Assembly: GCF_048595755.1 (NCBI RefSeq)
Contig: NZ_CP184360.1
Span: 1,984,001 to 2,048,000, forward strand
Source of the DNA: Luteococcus sp048595755
Lineage (GTDB): Bacteria; Actinomycetota; Actinomycetes; Propionibacteriales; Propionibacteriaceae
Length of the DNA: 64,000 nucleotides
Reading direction: 5' to 3'
The translations under genes and the position numbers were made by a program. Below, piece after piece: positions 1 to 9,530 of this stretch. A model generated the notes under the pieces. The model was not told the DNA's origin. It made no database searches and was given only the letters and a program-made list of their open reading frames with translations. How positions within the stretch are numbered: the stretch's first letter is position 1; every line of letters begins with the position of its first letter.

Positions 1-1368
1 GGCACCAACAACATCGACTTCCGCAGCCGCCCGCACAGCGACGAGGAGGCCAGCTTCCTGGCCGCGCGCGTCGCCGGCCGGACGCTGGAGGAGTCGGTCA
101 CCTATGCAGACCTGGAGAATGCCAAGCGGGTCGTCCTGGTGGGCTTCGAGCCCGAGGACGAGAGCCCGATCGTCTTCCTGCGACTGCGCAAGGCAAGCCG
201 CAAGGGCAAGCTCGAGGTGCTGAGCGTGGGCACCCACCTGTCCAACGGATCCCGCAAGCTGGGTGCCCGTCTGGTCCCGGCCCTTCCCGGGCTGGAGCAG
301 CAGGCCGTCGAGCAGCTGGGTTCGCAGGTGGAACTCGACGCCGACACCATCGTCCTGGTGGGGGAGCGCGCTGCGCTGTCGGCCGGCACCCTGGGTGCGG
401 TCACCCGGCTGTGCGACGACACCGGTGCCCGACTGGCGTGGATCCCGCGCCGCGCCGGCGACATGGGTGCCATCGACGCGGGTTGCCTGCCCAACCTGCT
501 GCCGGGCGGTCGTCCGGTTGACGACGCCACCGCGCGCGTCGACATCCAGGCCGCCTGGGGCGTGGAGCACCTGCCCAGCCAGGCGGGGCTTTCCACCGAC
601 CAGATGGTCGCCGCCGCCGGCAACGGCAGCCTCAAGGCCCTGGTGGTCTCGGGCGTGCAGCTGGCAGACCTGGCGGACCCGGGGCAGGCTCGCGCCGCCC
701 TGGAGCAGGCCGAGTTCGTGGTCAGCCTGGAACAGCGTCTCTCCGAGGTGGCCGAGCGTGCCGACGTGGTCTTCCCCGTCGCCCTCATCGAGGAGCAGGC
801 CGGCAGCTTCACCAACTGGGAGCACCGGGTGCGCCCGGTCGCCGTGGTGAACCGGCAGAATCAGGCCCCGATGACCGAGATCCGTGTGCTGGCCGCCCTG
901 GCCGACGCCATGGGATCCGACCTGGGGGTGCGCACCGCCAGCCAGGCCGCCGCGGAGCTCACCGAGCTGGGTGACTGGGAGGGCGGACGTGCCGCCATGA
1001 CCCAGACCTCCCCGGCGGGGGCACCCCAGGGCGTCCTGCTGGACACCTGGCGCCTGCTGCTGGATGCCGCCGCGGGCCTCGACGGAGCCGAGCACCTCAC
1101 CGACACCGCACCCGTGGCGGTCGCCCGGGTCTCCGGTGCCACCGCCTCGGCCCATGGGCTGGTGCCCGGCGGGCGGGTCGTGGTGCGCAGCGCCAAGGGC
1201 AGCGTCGAGCTGCCCGTCGTGGTCGAGACCGAGATGGTCGACGACGTCGTGTGGCTGCCGGCCAACTCGGCCCCGGCCACGCATGAGGCCCTGAACGCCC
1301 TTCACGGCGAGCGGGTCAGCCTCGAAGCCACCGCAGTTCGCTCCTCAATGGTTGGAGGTGTGGCATGA
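1..1368 (+). CDS. nuoG: NADH-quinone oxidoreductase subunit G, 3' part
   Basis: The reading frame is open from base 1, so the N-terminal part, which carries the ferredoxin-like Fe-S clusters, lies outside the window. The visible 455 residues correspond to the C-terminal molybdopterin-oxidoreductase-like half of NuoG, ending in a short beta-rich domain (around MVDDVVWLPANSAP) typical of the molybdopterin-dinucleotide-binding-like region. NuoG belongs to the peripheral arm of complex I, which passes electrons from NADH towards quinone. The stop overlaps the nuoH start by 4 bp, as expected for a translationally coupled nuo operon. Identification rests on this weakly conserved half plus the unambiguous nuoHIJKLMN that follows. 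Confidence 0.9.
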   Translation, partial: GTNNIDFRSRPHSDEEASFLAARVAGRTLEESVTYADLENAKRVVLVGFEPEDESPIVFLRLRKASRKGKLEVLSVGTHLSNGSRKLGARLVPALPGLEQQAVEQLGSQVELDADTIVLVGERAALSAGTLGAVTRLCDDTGARLAWIPRRAGDMGAIDAGCLPNLLPGGRPVDDATARVDIQAAWGVEHLPSQAGLSTDQMVAAAGNGSLKALVVSGVQLADLADPGQARAALEQAEFVVSLEQRLSEVAERADVVFPVALIEEQAGSFTNWEHRVRPVAVVNRQNQAPMTEIRVLAALADAMGSDLGVRTASQAAAELTELGDWEGGRAAMTQTSPAGAPQGVLLDTWRLLLDAAAGLDGAEHLTDTAPVAVARVSGATASAHGLVPGGRVVVRSAKGSVELPVVVETEMVDDVVWLPANSAPATHEALNALHGERVSLEATAVRSSMVGGVA

Positions 1369-2708
1369 CGCCACTCAACGCTTCGTCGATCTTCGGGCCT
1401 GACGTCTGGTGGATCACGCTGATCAAGGTGCTTGGGGTCTTCATGCTCCAGCTGCTGTGGTGCCTGTTCAACGTGTGGTTCATGCGTCGCATCCTGGGCA
1501 AGATGCAGAACCGCAAGGGCCCGATCATGAACACGGCCTTCATCAACGGCATGGGCCAGGCCATCGGCGACGGCATGAAGCTGCTGTTCAAGGAGACCTT
1601 CATCCCGAAGGACACCGACAAGGTGGTCTTCTCGCTCGCCCCGGTGATCGCCGGCATCTGCGCCTTCGCCCCGTGGGCGGTCATCCCGCTGGCCGGTGAG
1701 GTCAACATGTTCGGCCACACCACCCGCCTGCAGGTGACCGACATGCCCGTGGCGGTGCTGTTCACCCTGGCCACCGGCTCGCTGGCGGTCTACGGCCTGG
1801 TCTTCGCGGGCTGGAGCTCCGACAACTCCTACTCGCTGCTGGGCGGCCTGCGCGCCAGCGCCCAGATGATCTCCTACGAGGTCGCGATGGGCCTGTCGCT
1901 GGTCTCGGTCTTCATCCTGTCCGGCACGATGTCCACCTCGCAGATCGTCGAGGCCCAGGCCCAGCACTGGAACTTCTTCGGAGCCGAGATCCCGGTGCCC
2001 AGCTGGTATGCCGTGGCGCTCTTCCCGGCCTTCTGCATCTACTTCATCTCGATCCTGGCCGAGTCCAACACCCCGCCCTTCGACCTGTCGGAGTGTGAGC
2101 AGGAGCTGGTCTCCGGTTACTCCACCGAGTACACCGGCTTCCAGTACGGCACCTACTACCTGGCCGAGTTCATCCACATGGCCACCCTGTCGGCCCTGGC
2201 GGTGACGCTCTTCTTCGGCGGCTACCGCGCCCCCTTCCCCTTCAACATGATCGAGGGCATCGACCAGGGCTGGTGGGGTCTGCTCTGGTTCTTCCTGAAG
2301 ACCCAGGTGATGATCTTCTGCCTCATCTGGTGCCGTGGTTCGCTGCCGCGTTTCCGCTACGACCAGTTCATGGGCATCGGCTGGAAGCGCCTGATCCCCA
2401 TCAGCCTGCTGTGGATCGTCTGCGTCACCCTGATGCGCGCCACCACCGGCGCCACCGGCACGGCTCGCACCGTGCTGGCCCTGATGATGGGTGCGGTTGC
2501 GCTGGCCCTGATCGCCTGGCTCTTCCTGGGCGGCAAGGCGGAGGAAGAGGTGGAGCAGATCGACGACGAGTTCGACGCCTTCGCCGGTGGCTACCCCGTA
2601 CCGCCGCTGCCCGGGCAGGAAGTGCCGGGCACCACCCGCGTCGTGAGCGCGCAGCGCGTCGCCGTTGACGACGACCTCGACCCGATCAAGAACGGAGTTG
2701 ACGCCTGA
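1365..2708 (+). CDS. nuoH: NADH-quinone oxidoreductase subunit H
   Basis: NuoH is the membrane subunit that joins the peripheral and membrane arms of complex I and forms much of the quinone-binding pocket. The 447-residue protein has about eight hydrophobic helices and family hallmarks such as the RKGPIMNTAF stretch near the N-terminus and the acidic ESNTPPFDLSECEQELVSGY loop. It is longer than E. coli NuoH (about 325 aa) because of a hydrophilic, acidic C-terminal tail of roughly 70 residues, which is common in actinobacterial homologues. The start ATG overlaps the nuoG stop by 4 bp, and the gene ends on the first base of nuoI. Confidence 0.97.
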   Translation: MTPLNASSIFGPDVWWITLIKVLGVFMLQLLWCLFNVWFMRRILGKMQNRKGPIMNTAFINGMGQAIGDGMKLLFKETFIPKDTDKVVFSLAPVIAGICAFAPWAVIPLAGEVNMFGHTTRLQVTDMPVAVLFTLATGSLAVYGLVFAGWSSDNSYSLLGGLRASAQMISYEVAMGLSLVSVFILSGTMSTSQIVEAQAQHWNFFGAEIPVPSWYAVALFPAFCIYFISILAESNTPPFDLSECEQELVSGYSTEYTGFQYGTYYLAEFIHMATLSALAVTLFFGGYRAPFPFNMIEGIDQGWWGLLWFFLKTQVMIFCLIWCRGSLPRFRYDQFMGIGWKRLIPISLLWIVCVTLMRATTGATGTARTVLALMMGAVALALIAWLFLGGKAEEEVEQIDDEFDAFAGGYPVPPLPGQEVPGTTRVVSAQRVAVDDDLDPIKNGVDA

Positions 2709-3310
2709 TGGGTCTCCTTGACCAGTGGGCCGGTTTCGGCATCACTTTCCGCACCATGTTCCGCAAGACCTTCACCCAGGGCTACCCGCAGAAGGGCAAG
2801 GAGAAGGTCTTCGCACCCCGCTTCCACGGGCGTCACCAGCTCAACCGCTGGCCCGACGGCCTGGAGAAGTGCGTGGGCTGCGAGCTCTGCGCGTGGGCCT
2901 GCCCGGCCGACGCCATCTACGTCGAGGCCGGTGACAACACCGAGGACGAGCGCTACAGCCCCGGTGAGCGCTACGGCCGCGTCTACCAGATCAACTACCT
3001 GCGCTGCATCTTCTGCGGCATGTGCATCGAGGCCTGCCCCACCCGGGCACTCACGATGACCAATGAGTTCAAGCTCGCCGACCGCTCGCGCGAGGTGCTG
3101 ATCTACGAGAAGGACCGTCTGCTGGCGCCGCTGCTGACCGGCATGGAGCAGCCGCCCCACCCGCGTCGCCTCGGTGACGACGAGAAGGACTACTTCCTGG
3201 GCTTGCCGGCCACCGGTCAGCCCGACGTGCGCACGGCCCCCAGCGGCGCCACCAGCGCCACCCGGGTGACCAACCAGGATTCGACCACCCATGGGGGAGT
3301 GACCCAATGA
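2708..3310 (+). CDS. nuoI: NADH-quinone oxidoreductase subunit I (2x[4Fe-4S])
   Basis: This is the ferredoxin-like subunit that carries clusters N6a and N6b and passes electrons towards NuoB. Two complete CxxCxxCxxxCP motifs are visible: Cys55/58/61/65 and Cys100/103/106/110. The protein is 200 aa, with an N-terminal amphipathic segment and a longer, low-complexity C-terminal tail (SGATSATRVTNQDSTT) than in the E. coli protein. The start ATG overlaps the last base of nuoH, and the stop overlaps the nuoJ start. A second, divergent NuoI-like gene lies at 15848-16243, so this one is assigned to the main complex I by operon position. Confidence 0.97.
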   Translation: MGLLDQWAGFGITFRTMFRKTFTQGYPQKGKEKVFAPRFHGRHQLNRWPDGLEKCVGCELCAWACPADAIYVEAGDNTEDERYSPGERYGRVYQINYLRCIFCGMCIEACPTRALTMTNEFKLADRSREVLIYEKDRLLAPLLTGMEQPPHPRRLGDDEKDYFLGLPATGQPDVRTAPSGATSATRVTNQDSTTHGGVTQ

Positions 3311-4119
3311 CAAGCCTCGTCCCACTCGTGACCGCACAGGCGGTCGCCTTCTGGGTGCTCGCCCCCGTGGCGGTGCTCGGCGCGCTGGGCATGGTGCTGT
3401 TCCGCAAGCCGGTGCACTCCGCGCTCTCGCTGGCCGGCATGATGATCGCGCTGGCCGGGCTCTACGCCTCGCTGGATGCGCCCTTCCTGTTCGTGGTGCA
3501 GATCATCGTCTACACCGGCGCCATCCTGATGCTCTTCCTGTTCGTGCTGATGCTGGTGGGCGTGTCCACCACCGACTCGATGATGGAGACCATCCGTGGT
3601 CACCGCGTCGCCTCGGTGCTGGCCGCGCTTGGCTTCGCCATCCTGCTCATCAGCGCGATCGGCAAGGGCATCGTCGGTGCCCCGCGGGGCCTGGAGGACG
3701 CCACCGCCGAGTTCGGCGGCAATGTGCCCGGTCTGGCCGCGCTGATCTTCAGCGACTACATCGTGCTGTTCGAGGCCACCAGCGCCCTGCTGATCACCGC
3801 GGCCGTCGCCGCCATGGTGCTCGCCCACGGTGAGCAGCTGCGCCCGAAGGTGCGCCAGGCCGGCCAGCTCAAGGCCCGCATGCGCAACTACGCCACCGAC
3901 GGCAAGCACCCCGGCCCGCTGCCCAACCCCGGCGTCTACGCCACCAGCAATGCCGTGCAGTCGCCGGCGCTGCTGCCCGACGGCAGCATCGCCGAGAACT
4001 CGATCGTGGAGGCCATGCGCGATCGCGGCGTGGTCGCCAATCCCGACGAGCTCGCGTCGCCGGCGCAGCACACCTTCGCTGCCATCGAGTCGGTCAAGGC
4101 CGAGGAGGGACGGGAATGA
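3307..4119 (+). CDS. nuoJ: NADH-quinone oxidoreductase subunit J
   Basis: NuoJ is a membrane subunit of complex I that helps link quinone chemistry to proton translocation. The 270-residue product has five hydrophobic helices in its first ~170 residues, with the family motif VVQIIVYTGAILMLFLFVLML in the third. It then carries a soluble C-terminal extension of about 90 residues (from about EQLRPKVRQAGQ) that E. coli NuoJ lacks but that is common in actinobacteria. It overlaps nuoI and nuoK by 4 bp each, which implies coupled translation. Confidence 0.95.
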   Translation: MTSLVPLVTAQAVAFWVLAPVAVLGALGMVLFRKPVHSALSLAGMMIALAGLYASLDAPFLFVVQIIVYTGAILMLFLFVLMLVGVSTTDSMMETIRGHRVASVLAALGFAILLISAIGKGIVGAPRGLEDATAEFGGNVPGLAALIFSDYIVLFEATSALLITAAVAAMVLAHGEQLRPKVRQAGQLKARMRNYATDGKHPGPLPNPGVYATSNAVQSPALLPDGSIAENSIVEAMRDRGVVANPDELASPAQHTFAAIESVKAEEGRE

Positions 4120-4415
4120 ACCCGAGCTACTACCTGGTGCTGAGCGCCATCCTGTTCAGCCTTGGCATCCTGGGCTTCCTGCTGCGCCGCAACGCGCTGG
4201 TGGCCTTCATGTCGATCGAGCTCATGCTCAACTCGGCGTGCCTGGCGATGGTCAACTTCTCCCACATGCACGGAAACCTGAACGGTCAGGTGGCCACCTT
4301 CTTCGTGATGGTGGTGGCCGCGGCCGAAGTGGTGGTGGGGTTGGCGATCATCGTGACCATTTTCCGCAGCCGACGCTCGACCTCGGTCGACGACGCAAAC
4401 CTGCTGAAGTTCTGA
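4116..4415 (+). CDS. nuoK: NADH-quinone oxidoreductase subunit K
   Basis: This small membrane subunit of complex I has 99 aa and three transmembrane helices, the normal family size. The second helix begins with the conserved VAFMSIELMLNSACLA sequence, which contains the functionally essential membrane glutamate (SIELMLN). A second conserved Glu follows in the AAAEVVVGLAI helix. The gene starts on the ATG that overlaps the nuoJ stop and is followed by a purine-rich ribosome-binding stretch (GAGGGGG) for nuoL. Confidence 0.97.
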   Translation: MNPSYYLVLSAILFSLGILGFLLRRNALVAFMSIELMLNSACLAMVNFSHMHGNLNGQVATFFVMVVAAAEVVVGLAIIVTIFRSRRSTSVDDANLLKF

Positions 4416-4425
4416 GGGGGCATCG

Positions 4426-6333
4426 GTGAATCTTCTCGAAATCGTCACTCCCGTCGCCGCGAGCGGAATGTTCCGCTTCGCGTGGACGATGATCGCGGTG
4501 CCCGCCGCGGTGGCAGCCTTCCTGCTGCTGGCCGGCCGGGCCACCGACAAGTGGGGCCACCTGCTCGCCACGGCGGCAGCGCTCTACTCCTTCTCCATCG
4601 GCGCCTGCCTGTTCGCCGAGATGATGCTGGCCGACGAGGCCAACCGCGCCGTCTCGCACCAGCTGTGGACCCTGCTCGAGTCGGGCAACTGGAAGATCAA
4701 CGTCGGCCTGCTGGTCGACCAGCTCTCCATCCTGTTCGTGCTGCTGATCACCGGTGTGGGTTCGCTGATCCACATCTACTCAATCGGCTACATGGCTCAC
4801 GACGAGCGTCGTCGTCGCTTCTTCGCCTACCTGAACCTGTTCATCGCCGCGATGCTGGTGCTGGTGCTGGGCGACAACTACCTGATCACCTTCTTCGGCT
4901 GGGAGGGCGTGGGTCTCGCGTCCTACCTGCTGATCTCCTTCTGGCAGCACCGCACCTCGGCGGCGGTGGCCGGCAAGAAGGCCTTCGTCGTGAACCGCGT
5001 CGGTGACCTCGGTCTGATGATGGCCCTGTTCACCATGCTGGCCCAGTTCGGCAGCACCGCCTTCGTCGACGTGAACCGCAATGCCGCCGGCCTGTCGTCC
5101 ACCTGGGCGACGCTGCTGGGTCTGTTCCTGCTGCTGGCCGCCTGCGGCAAGTCGGCACAGGTCCCGCTGCAGTCCTGGCTGCTCGACGCCATGGAGGGCC
5201 CGACCCCGGTCTCGGCCCTGATCCACGCCGCCACCATGGTCACCGCCGGTGTCTACCTGGTGATCCGCAGCCACCACATCTACGAGCAGACCCCCACCGC
5301 CCAGCTGGCCGTGGCCGTCGTCGGTACCGTGACCCTGCTCTTCGGTGCCTGGATCGGTACCAGCAAGGACGACATCAAGAAGGTGCTGGCCGGCTCCACC
5401 ATGAGCCAGATCGGCTACATGATGCTGGCGGCGGGCCTGGGCCCGATCGGTGCGGCCTTCGCCATCTTCCACCTGGTCACCCACGGCTTCTTCAAGGCCA
5501 ACATGTTCCTGGGTGCCGGTTCGGTGATGCACGGGATGGACGACGACGTGGACATGCGCCACTTCGGTGCGCTGCGCAAGGCGATGCCCATCACCTTCCT
5601 CACCTTCGCGATGGGCTACCTGGCCATCATCGGCTTCCCGTTCACCTCGGGCTTCTACTCCAAGGACCACATCATCGAGGCCGCCTTCGAGAAGTCCCCG
5701 GTCTTCGGCAGCCTCGCGTTGATCGGCGCGCTGGTCACGGCCTTCTACATGACCCGTCTGATGATGATGACCTTCTTCGGCGACAAGCGCTGGCTCAAGG
5801 GTGTCCACCCGCACGAGTCCCCGGCCACCATGACCATCCCGCTGGTGGTGCTGGCCATCCTGTCGATCGTCGCCGGTGCGGTGATGAACAACTGGATCGG
5901 CGAATGGCTGGCCCCGGCCACCGGCGCCGAGGTGCACGAGATGCAGCTGCTGCACATCACGCCGATCGGCTGGCTCACCATGGCCACCGTCGCGCTGGGT
6001 GTCTTCCTGGGCTGGTTCTTCTTCCGCAAGGACATCCCGTCCTACCAGCCGGCCACCGACAACGTGTTCGCCATCGCGGGCCGCAATGACCTGTACGGCG
6101 ACGCCTTCAACGAGGCCGTCTTCATGCGCCCGGGCCAGAAGCTGGTGGGCGTGCTCGATCACGCCGATCGCCACGTGGTCGACGGCGCCGTGATGGGTAC
6201 CGCCACCGCCCTGGGCGGCATGTCCACACTCGTCCGCAAGCTGCAGAACGGCTTCGTCCGCAGCTATGCCCTCACCATGGTCGCCGGTGCGGTCCTGGTC
6301 GGGCTTGCACTGATCCTCGGCCAGCTGGCCTGA
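4426..6333 (+). CDS. nuoL: NADH-quinone oxidoreductase subunit L
   Basis: NuoL is the distal antiporter-like proton-pumping subunit of complex I. The 635-residue protein shows the expected 14-16 hydrophobic helices, with motifs including FFGWEGVGLASYLLISFWQH, LQSWLLDAMEGPTPVSALIHAATMVTAG and LAGSTMSQIGYMMLA, and a C-terminal lateral helix region. The start is GTG at 4426, preceded by GAGGGGG at the end of nuoK; no better start lies upstream. It is followed after 14 bp by nuoM with its own GGGGAGGAG ribosome-binding sequence. Confidence 0.97.
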   Translation: MNLLEIVTPVAASGMFRFAWTMIAVPAAVAAFLLLAGRATDKWGHLLATAAALYSFSIGACLFAEMMLADEANRAVSHQLWTLLESGNWKINVGLLVDQLSILFVLLITGVGSLIHIYSIGYMAHDERRRRFFAYLNLFIAAMLVLVLGDNYLITFFGWEGVGLASYLLISFWQHRTSAAVAGKKAFVVNRVGDLGLMMALFTMLAQFGSTAFVDVNRNAAGLSSTWATLLGLFLLLAACGKSAQVPLQSWLLDAMEGPTPVSALIHAATMVTAGVYLVIRSHHIYEQTPTAQLAVAVVGTVTLLFGAWIGTSKDDIKKVLAGSTMSQIGYMMLAAGLGPIGAAFAIFHLVTHGFFKANMFLGAGSVMHGMDDDVDMRHFGALRKAMPITFLTFAMGYLAIIGFPFTSGFYSKDHIIEAAFEKSPVFGSLALIGALVTAFYMTRLMMMTFFGDKRWLKGVHPHESPATMTIPLVVLAILSIVAGAVMNNWIGEWLAPATGAEVHEMQLLHITPIGWLTMATVALGVFLGWFFFRKDIPSYQPATDNVFAIAGRNDLYGDAFNEAVFMRPGQKLVGVLDHADRHVVDGAVMGTATALGGMSTLVRKLQNGFVRSYALTMVAGAVLVGLALILGQLA

Positions 6334-6347
6334 GGGGAGGAGAAACA

Positions 6348-7850
6348 ATGACTTTCCCCTTGCTCACCGCGCTGGCCCTGGTGCCACTGATCGGTGGACT
6401 GGTCCTGTTCTTCGTGAAGGGAGCCGCGGGCCGCGTGCTGGGGCTGGGCATCAGCCTGGTGACCCTGGCGCTGGGCCTGGTGGCCTTCTTCAGCAGCAGT
6501 GACCTGGCCGAGAACCACCTGTGGATCTCCTCGATCGGAGCCCACTACGCGCTGGGGCTGGACGGCATGGCCAAGGCCATGGTCCTGCTCACCGTGGTCC
6601 TGGTCCCGATCGTCCTGCTCGCCGAGTGGGACGTCGACGAGCAGCCCGGCACCTGGAGCGCCAGCACCTTCTTCGCGCTGGCCCTGATGCTCGAGGGCTT
6701 GGCCCTGTTCGTCTTCATGGCCACCGACGCGCTGCTGTTTTACATCTTCTTCGAAGCCACGCTGATCCCGATGTACTTCTTGATCGGCGGCTGGGGCGGC
6801 CCGCGCCGCGCCCAGGCTGCGTTGAAGTTCCTGCTGTACTCGCTGGCCGGCGGTCTGGTGATGCTCGTCAGCATCATCGGGCTGGGGGCCCACACCGCAG
6901 CCTCGGACAATCCGAGCTTCCTGATCGACGACCTGGCCGCCCTCAACATCGACGGCAATGTCGGTCGTTGGCTGTGGCTGGGCTTCTTCATCGCCTTCGC
7001 GATCAAGGCCCCGATGGTGCCCGTGCACACGTGGCTGCCCGACACCGCCGAACAGGCCACGCCGGGCTCCTCGACGCTGCTGGTGGGCATCCTCGACAAG
7101 ATCGGCACCTTCGGCATGATCCGCTTCTGCCTGGAGATCTTCCCCGAGGCCAGCAAGTGGGCCACCCCGGTGGTGCTCGGGCTCGCCGTCGTCTCGATCT
7201 TCTACGGCGCCCTGATGGCGATCGGCTCGCGCCACCTGCTGCGTCTGGTCAGCTACACCTCGATCAGCCACTTCGGCTTCATGGTGCTGGGCATCTTCGC
7301 CTTCACCACCCAGTCGATGAACGGCACGATCTTCTACATGCTGAACCACGGTTTCTCCACCGCAGCGCTCTTCCTCGTGGTGGGCTTCCTGATCCGTCGT
7401 CGCGGCTCGGCCGACATCGCCGACTTCGGCGGTGTGCAGAAGGTGGCCCCGGTGGCTGCCGGCCTCTTCCTGGTCTCGGGCCTGTCGGCCCTGGCCCTGC
7501 CCGGCATGTCGAGCTTCATCAGCGAGTGGATGGTCATGGCCGGTGCCTGGCAGCGCCACCCGGTGCTGACCGCCGTCTCCGCCGTGGGCACCGTGCTCGC
7601 CGCCCTGTACATCCTGCTGGCCTACCAGCGCACGATGACCGGACCGGTCACCGAACAGGCCGACGAGCACTTCACCAACAACGACCTGAACCTGCGTGAG
7701 AAGGCCGTCATGGCCCCGCTCATCGCGCTGCTGCTGGGGCTGGGCTTCCTGCCCACCCCGATGCTGCAGGTCACCGAGAACACCGTGAAGGACACCATGG
7801 CCCAAGTTGGCATGACCGATCCGGCACCTGTCGTGAAGGGAGCCAAGTGA
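6348..7850 (+). CDS. nuoM: NADH-quinone oxidoreductase subunit M
   Basis: NuoM is an antiporter-like proton-translocating subunit of the complex I membrane arm. It has 500 aa and about 14 hydrophobic segments. Recognisable motifs are FYIFFEATLIPMYFLIGGWGG, with the conserved membrane Glu, and FAIKAPMVPVHTWLPDTAEQATPGSSTLLVGILDKIG, with the key Lys. A strong Shine-Dalgarno (GAGGGGAGGAG) precedes the ATG. The stop overlaps the nuoN start codon region, so nuoL-M-N are almost certainly co-transcribed and the last two are translationally coupled. Confidence 0.97.
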   Translation: MTFPLLTALALVPLIGGLVLFFVKGAAGRVLGLGISLVTLALGLVAFFSSSDLAENHLWISSIGAHYALGLDGMAKAMVLLTVVLVPIVLLAEWDVDEQPGTWSASTFFALALMLEGLALFVFMATDALLFYIFFEATLIPMYFLIGGWGGPRRAQAALKFLLYSLAGGLVMLVSIIGLGAHTAASDNPSFLIDDLAALNIDGNVGRWLWLGFFIAFAIKAPMVPVHTWLPDTAEQATPGSSTLLVGILDKIGTFGMIRFCLEIFPEASKWATPVVLGLAVVSIFYGALMAIGSRHLLRLVSYTSISHFGFMVLGIFAFTTQSMNGTIFYMLNHGFSTAALFLVVGFLIRRRGSADIADFGGVQKVAPVAAGLFLVSGLSALALPGMSSFISEWMVMAGAWQRHPVLTAVSAVGTVLAALYILLAYQRTMTGPVTEQADEHFTNNDLNLREKAVMAPLIALLLGLGFLPTPMLQVTENTVKDTMAQVGMTDPAPVVKGAK

Positions 7851-9445
7851 TGATTCCCCTCGACGTCATGGTCCCGATGGAGATTCCGTACCCGCAGCTG
7901 GAATACCGCCTGCTGGCGCCGCTGATCGTGGTGCTGGTGGGTGCCGGCCTCGGCATCGGCGTGGAGTCGACCAGCAAGCGAGGCCCCCGCTACGGGGCCC
8001 AGCTGATCGTCACCACCATCACCCTGGTGACCGCCCTGGCGCTGACCATTCGCAACTGGATGGTCGGTGGCAAGCAGATCGGTGCCGTGGGCAGCATCGC
8101 CTTCGACGGCCCCACCTACTTCACCTGGGCCTGCCTGCTGGTCTTCGGGCTGCTGGCCGCGCTGCTCTTCGCCGAACGCAAGCTCTCCGGCGGCCAGTCG
8201 CAGTTCACGCCCATGGGCTCGGCGGTGCCGGGCTCCCCGCTGGAGCGTGAGGCCACCGCCGCCCGTGCCGAGCACACCGAGGTCTTCCCGCTGCTGGTGC
8301 TCAGCCTGTTCGGCATGATGCTGTTCGCCTCGGCCAATGACCTGATCGTGATGTTCGTGGCGCTGGAGATCTTCTCCCTGCCGCTGTACCTGCTGGCCGG
8401 TCTGGCGCGTCGTCGCCGGATGCTGAGCCAGGAGGCCGCGCTGAAGTACTTCCTGCTGGGCTCGCTGTCCAGCGCGATCTTCCTGTACGGCGTGGCCCTG
8501 CTCTACGGCTTCTCGGGCTCCTTCCAGCTGCGGGGCATCGACCTGGCCGTCTCGGCCGGCAGCCAGGGCCGCGGCCTGCTGCTGGCCGGCATGGGCATGG
8601 TGGCCGTCGGCCTGCTGTTCAAGGTGGGCGCGGTTCCCTTCCACTCGTGGACGCCCGACGTCTACAACGGTTCGCCCACTCCGGTCACCGGTTTCATGGC
8701 CATCTGCACCAAGTTCGCGGCCGTGATCGCCCTGATGCGCGTCTTCTACGTGGCACTCGGTGCTGCCCGGTGGGACTGGCAGCCGCTGCTGGCCGTCATC
8801 GCCGCCGTCACCATGGTGATCGGCGCCCTGATCGGTCTGAGCCAGACCGACGTGAAGCGCATGCTGGCCTACTCCTCGATCGCCCATGCGGGCTTCATCC
8901 TGGTGGCCATCGTGGGCGCCAGCACCGCGGTCAGTGGTCTGCCCGCCGGCGGTATCGGTTCCACCGCCTCCGTGCTGTTCTACCTGGCCGCCTACGGCCT
9001 GGCGACGCTGGGTGCCTTCGCGCTGATCCCGATGGTGCGCAAGGCCGGTGGCGAGGCGACCGGTCTGGCCTCCTGGCAGGGCGTGGGTCGCCGCAAGCCG
9101 GCCCTGGGCATCCTGATGGGGCTCTTCCTGCTGAGCTTTGCGGGCATCCCGCCGACGGCCGGTTTCGTCGGCAAGCTCGTGGTCTTCACCTCGGCCTGGA
9201 AGGGCGGTTACGCCTGGCTGGTGGCCCTGGCCATCCTGTGCAGCCTGGTGGCAGCCTTCTTCTACATCCGCATGATGGTGGTGATGTTCTTCCGCGATCC
9301 CGTCGACGACGAGGTCGAGGTGGTGGACGCCTCCTGGATGAGCTGGCTCGTGGTGGCCGTCGGTGCCATCGGCACCGTGCTGCTGGGCGTGTGGAGCACG
9401 CCCCTGCTGGACCTGGCGGAGCAGGCCTCCATCTTCCTGCGCTGA
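7850..9445 (+). CDS. nuoN: NADH-quinone oxidoreductase subunit N
   Basis: NuoN is the third antiporter-like subunit of complex I (531 aa). Motifs include FVALEIFSLPLYLLAGLARR, FKVGAVPFHSWTPDVYNGSPTPVTGFMA and LLSFAGIPPTAGFVGKLVVF. I chose the ATG at 7850, which shares its A with the nuoM TGA stop and sits 7 bases after a GAAGGGAG ribosome-binding sequence; a GTG three bases upstream is also possible. A strong hairpin terminator begins 14 bases after the stop, so nuoN is the last gene of the nuo operon. Confidence 0.97.
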   Translation: MIPLDVMVPMEIPYPQLEYRLLAPLIVVLVGAGLGIGVESTSKRGPRYGAQLIVTTITLVTALALTIRNWMVGGKQIGAVGSIAFDGPTYFTWACLLVFGLLAALLFAERKLSGGQSQFTPMGSAVPGSPLEREATAARAEHTEVFPLLVLSLFGMMLFASANDLIVMFVALEIFSLPLYLLAGLARRRRMLSQEAALKYFLLGSLSSAIFLYGVALLYGFSGSFQLRGIDLAVSAGSQGRGLLLAGMGMVAVGLLFKVGAVPFHSWTPDVYNGSPTPVTGFMAICTKFAAVIALMRVFYVALGAARWDWQPLLAVIAAVTMVIGALIGLSQTDVKRMLAYSSIAHAGFILVAIVGASTAVSGLPAGGIGSTASVLFYLAAYGLATLGAFALIPMVRKAGGEATGLASWQGVGRRKPALGILMGLFLLSFAGIPPTAGFVGKLVVFTSAWKGGYAWLVALAILCSLVAAFFYIRMMVVMFFRDPVDDEVEVVDASWMSWLVVAVGAIGTVLLGVWSTPLLDLAEQASIFLR

Positions 9446-9459
9446 GCCTTCCAGAGCCT

Positions 9460-9494
9460 GACGGCCCGTCCTCCCCTCGGGAGGGCGGGCCGTC
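9460..9494 (+). terminator. Hairpin terminator after the nuo operon
   Basis: The arms at 9460-9475 and 9479-9494 form a 16-bp stem (one G.U pair) around a 3-base CTC loop, 14 bases after the nuoN stop. There is no long U-tract, as is common for actinobacterial terminators. Confidence 0.75.
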
Positions 9495-9530
9495 GTCGTG
9501 CCTGACCCGGCACGGTGTATGAAGGGGTGC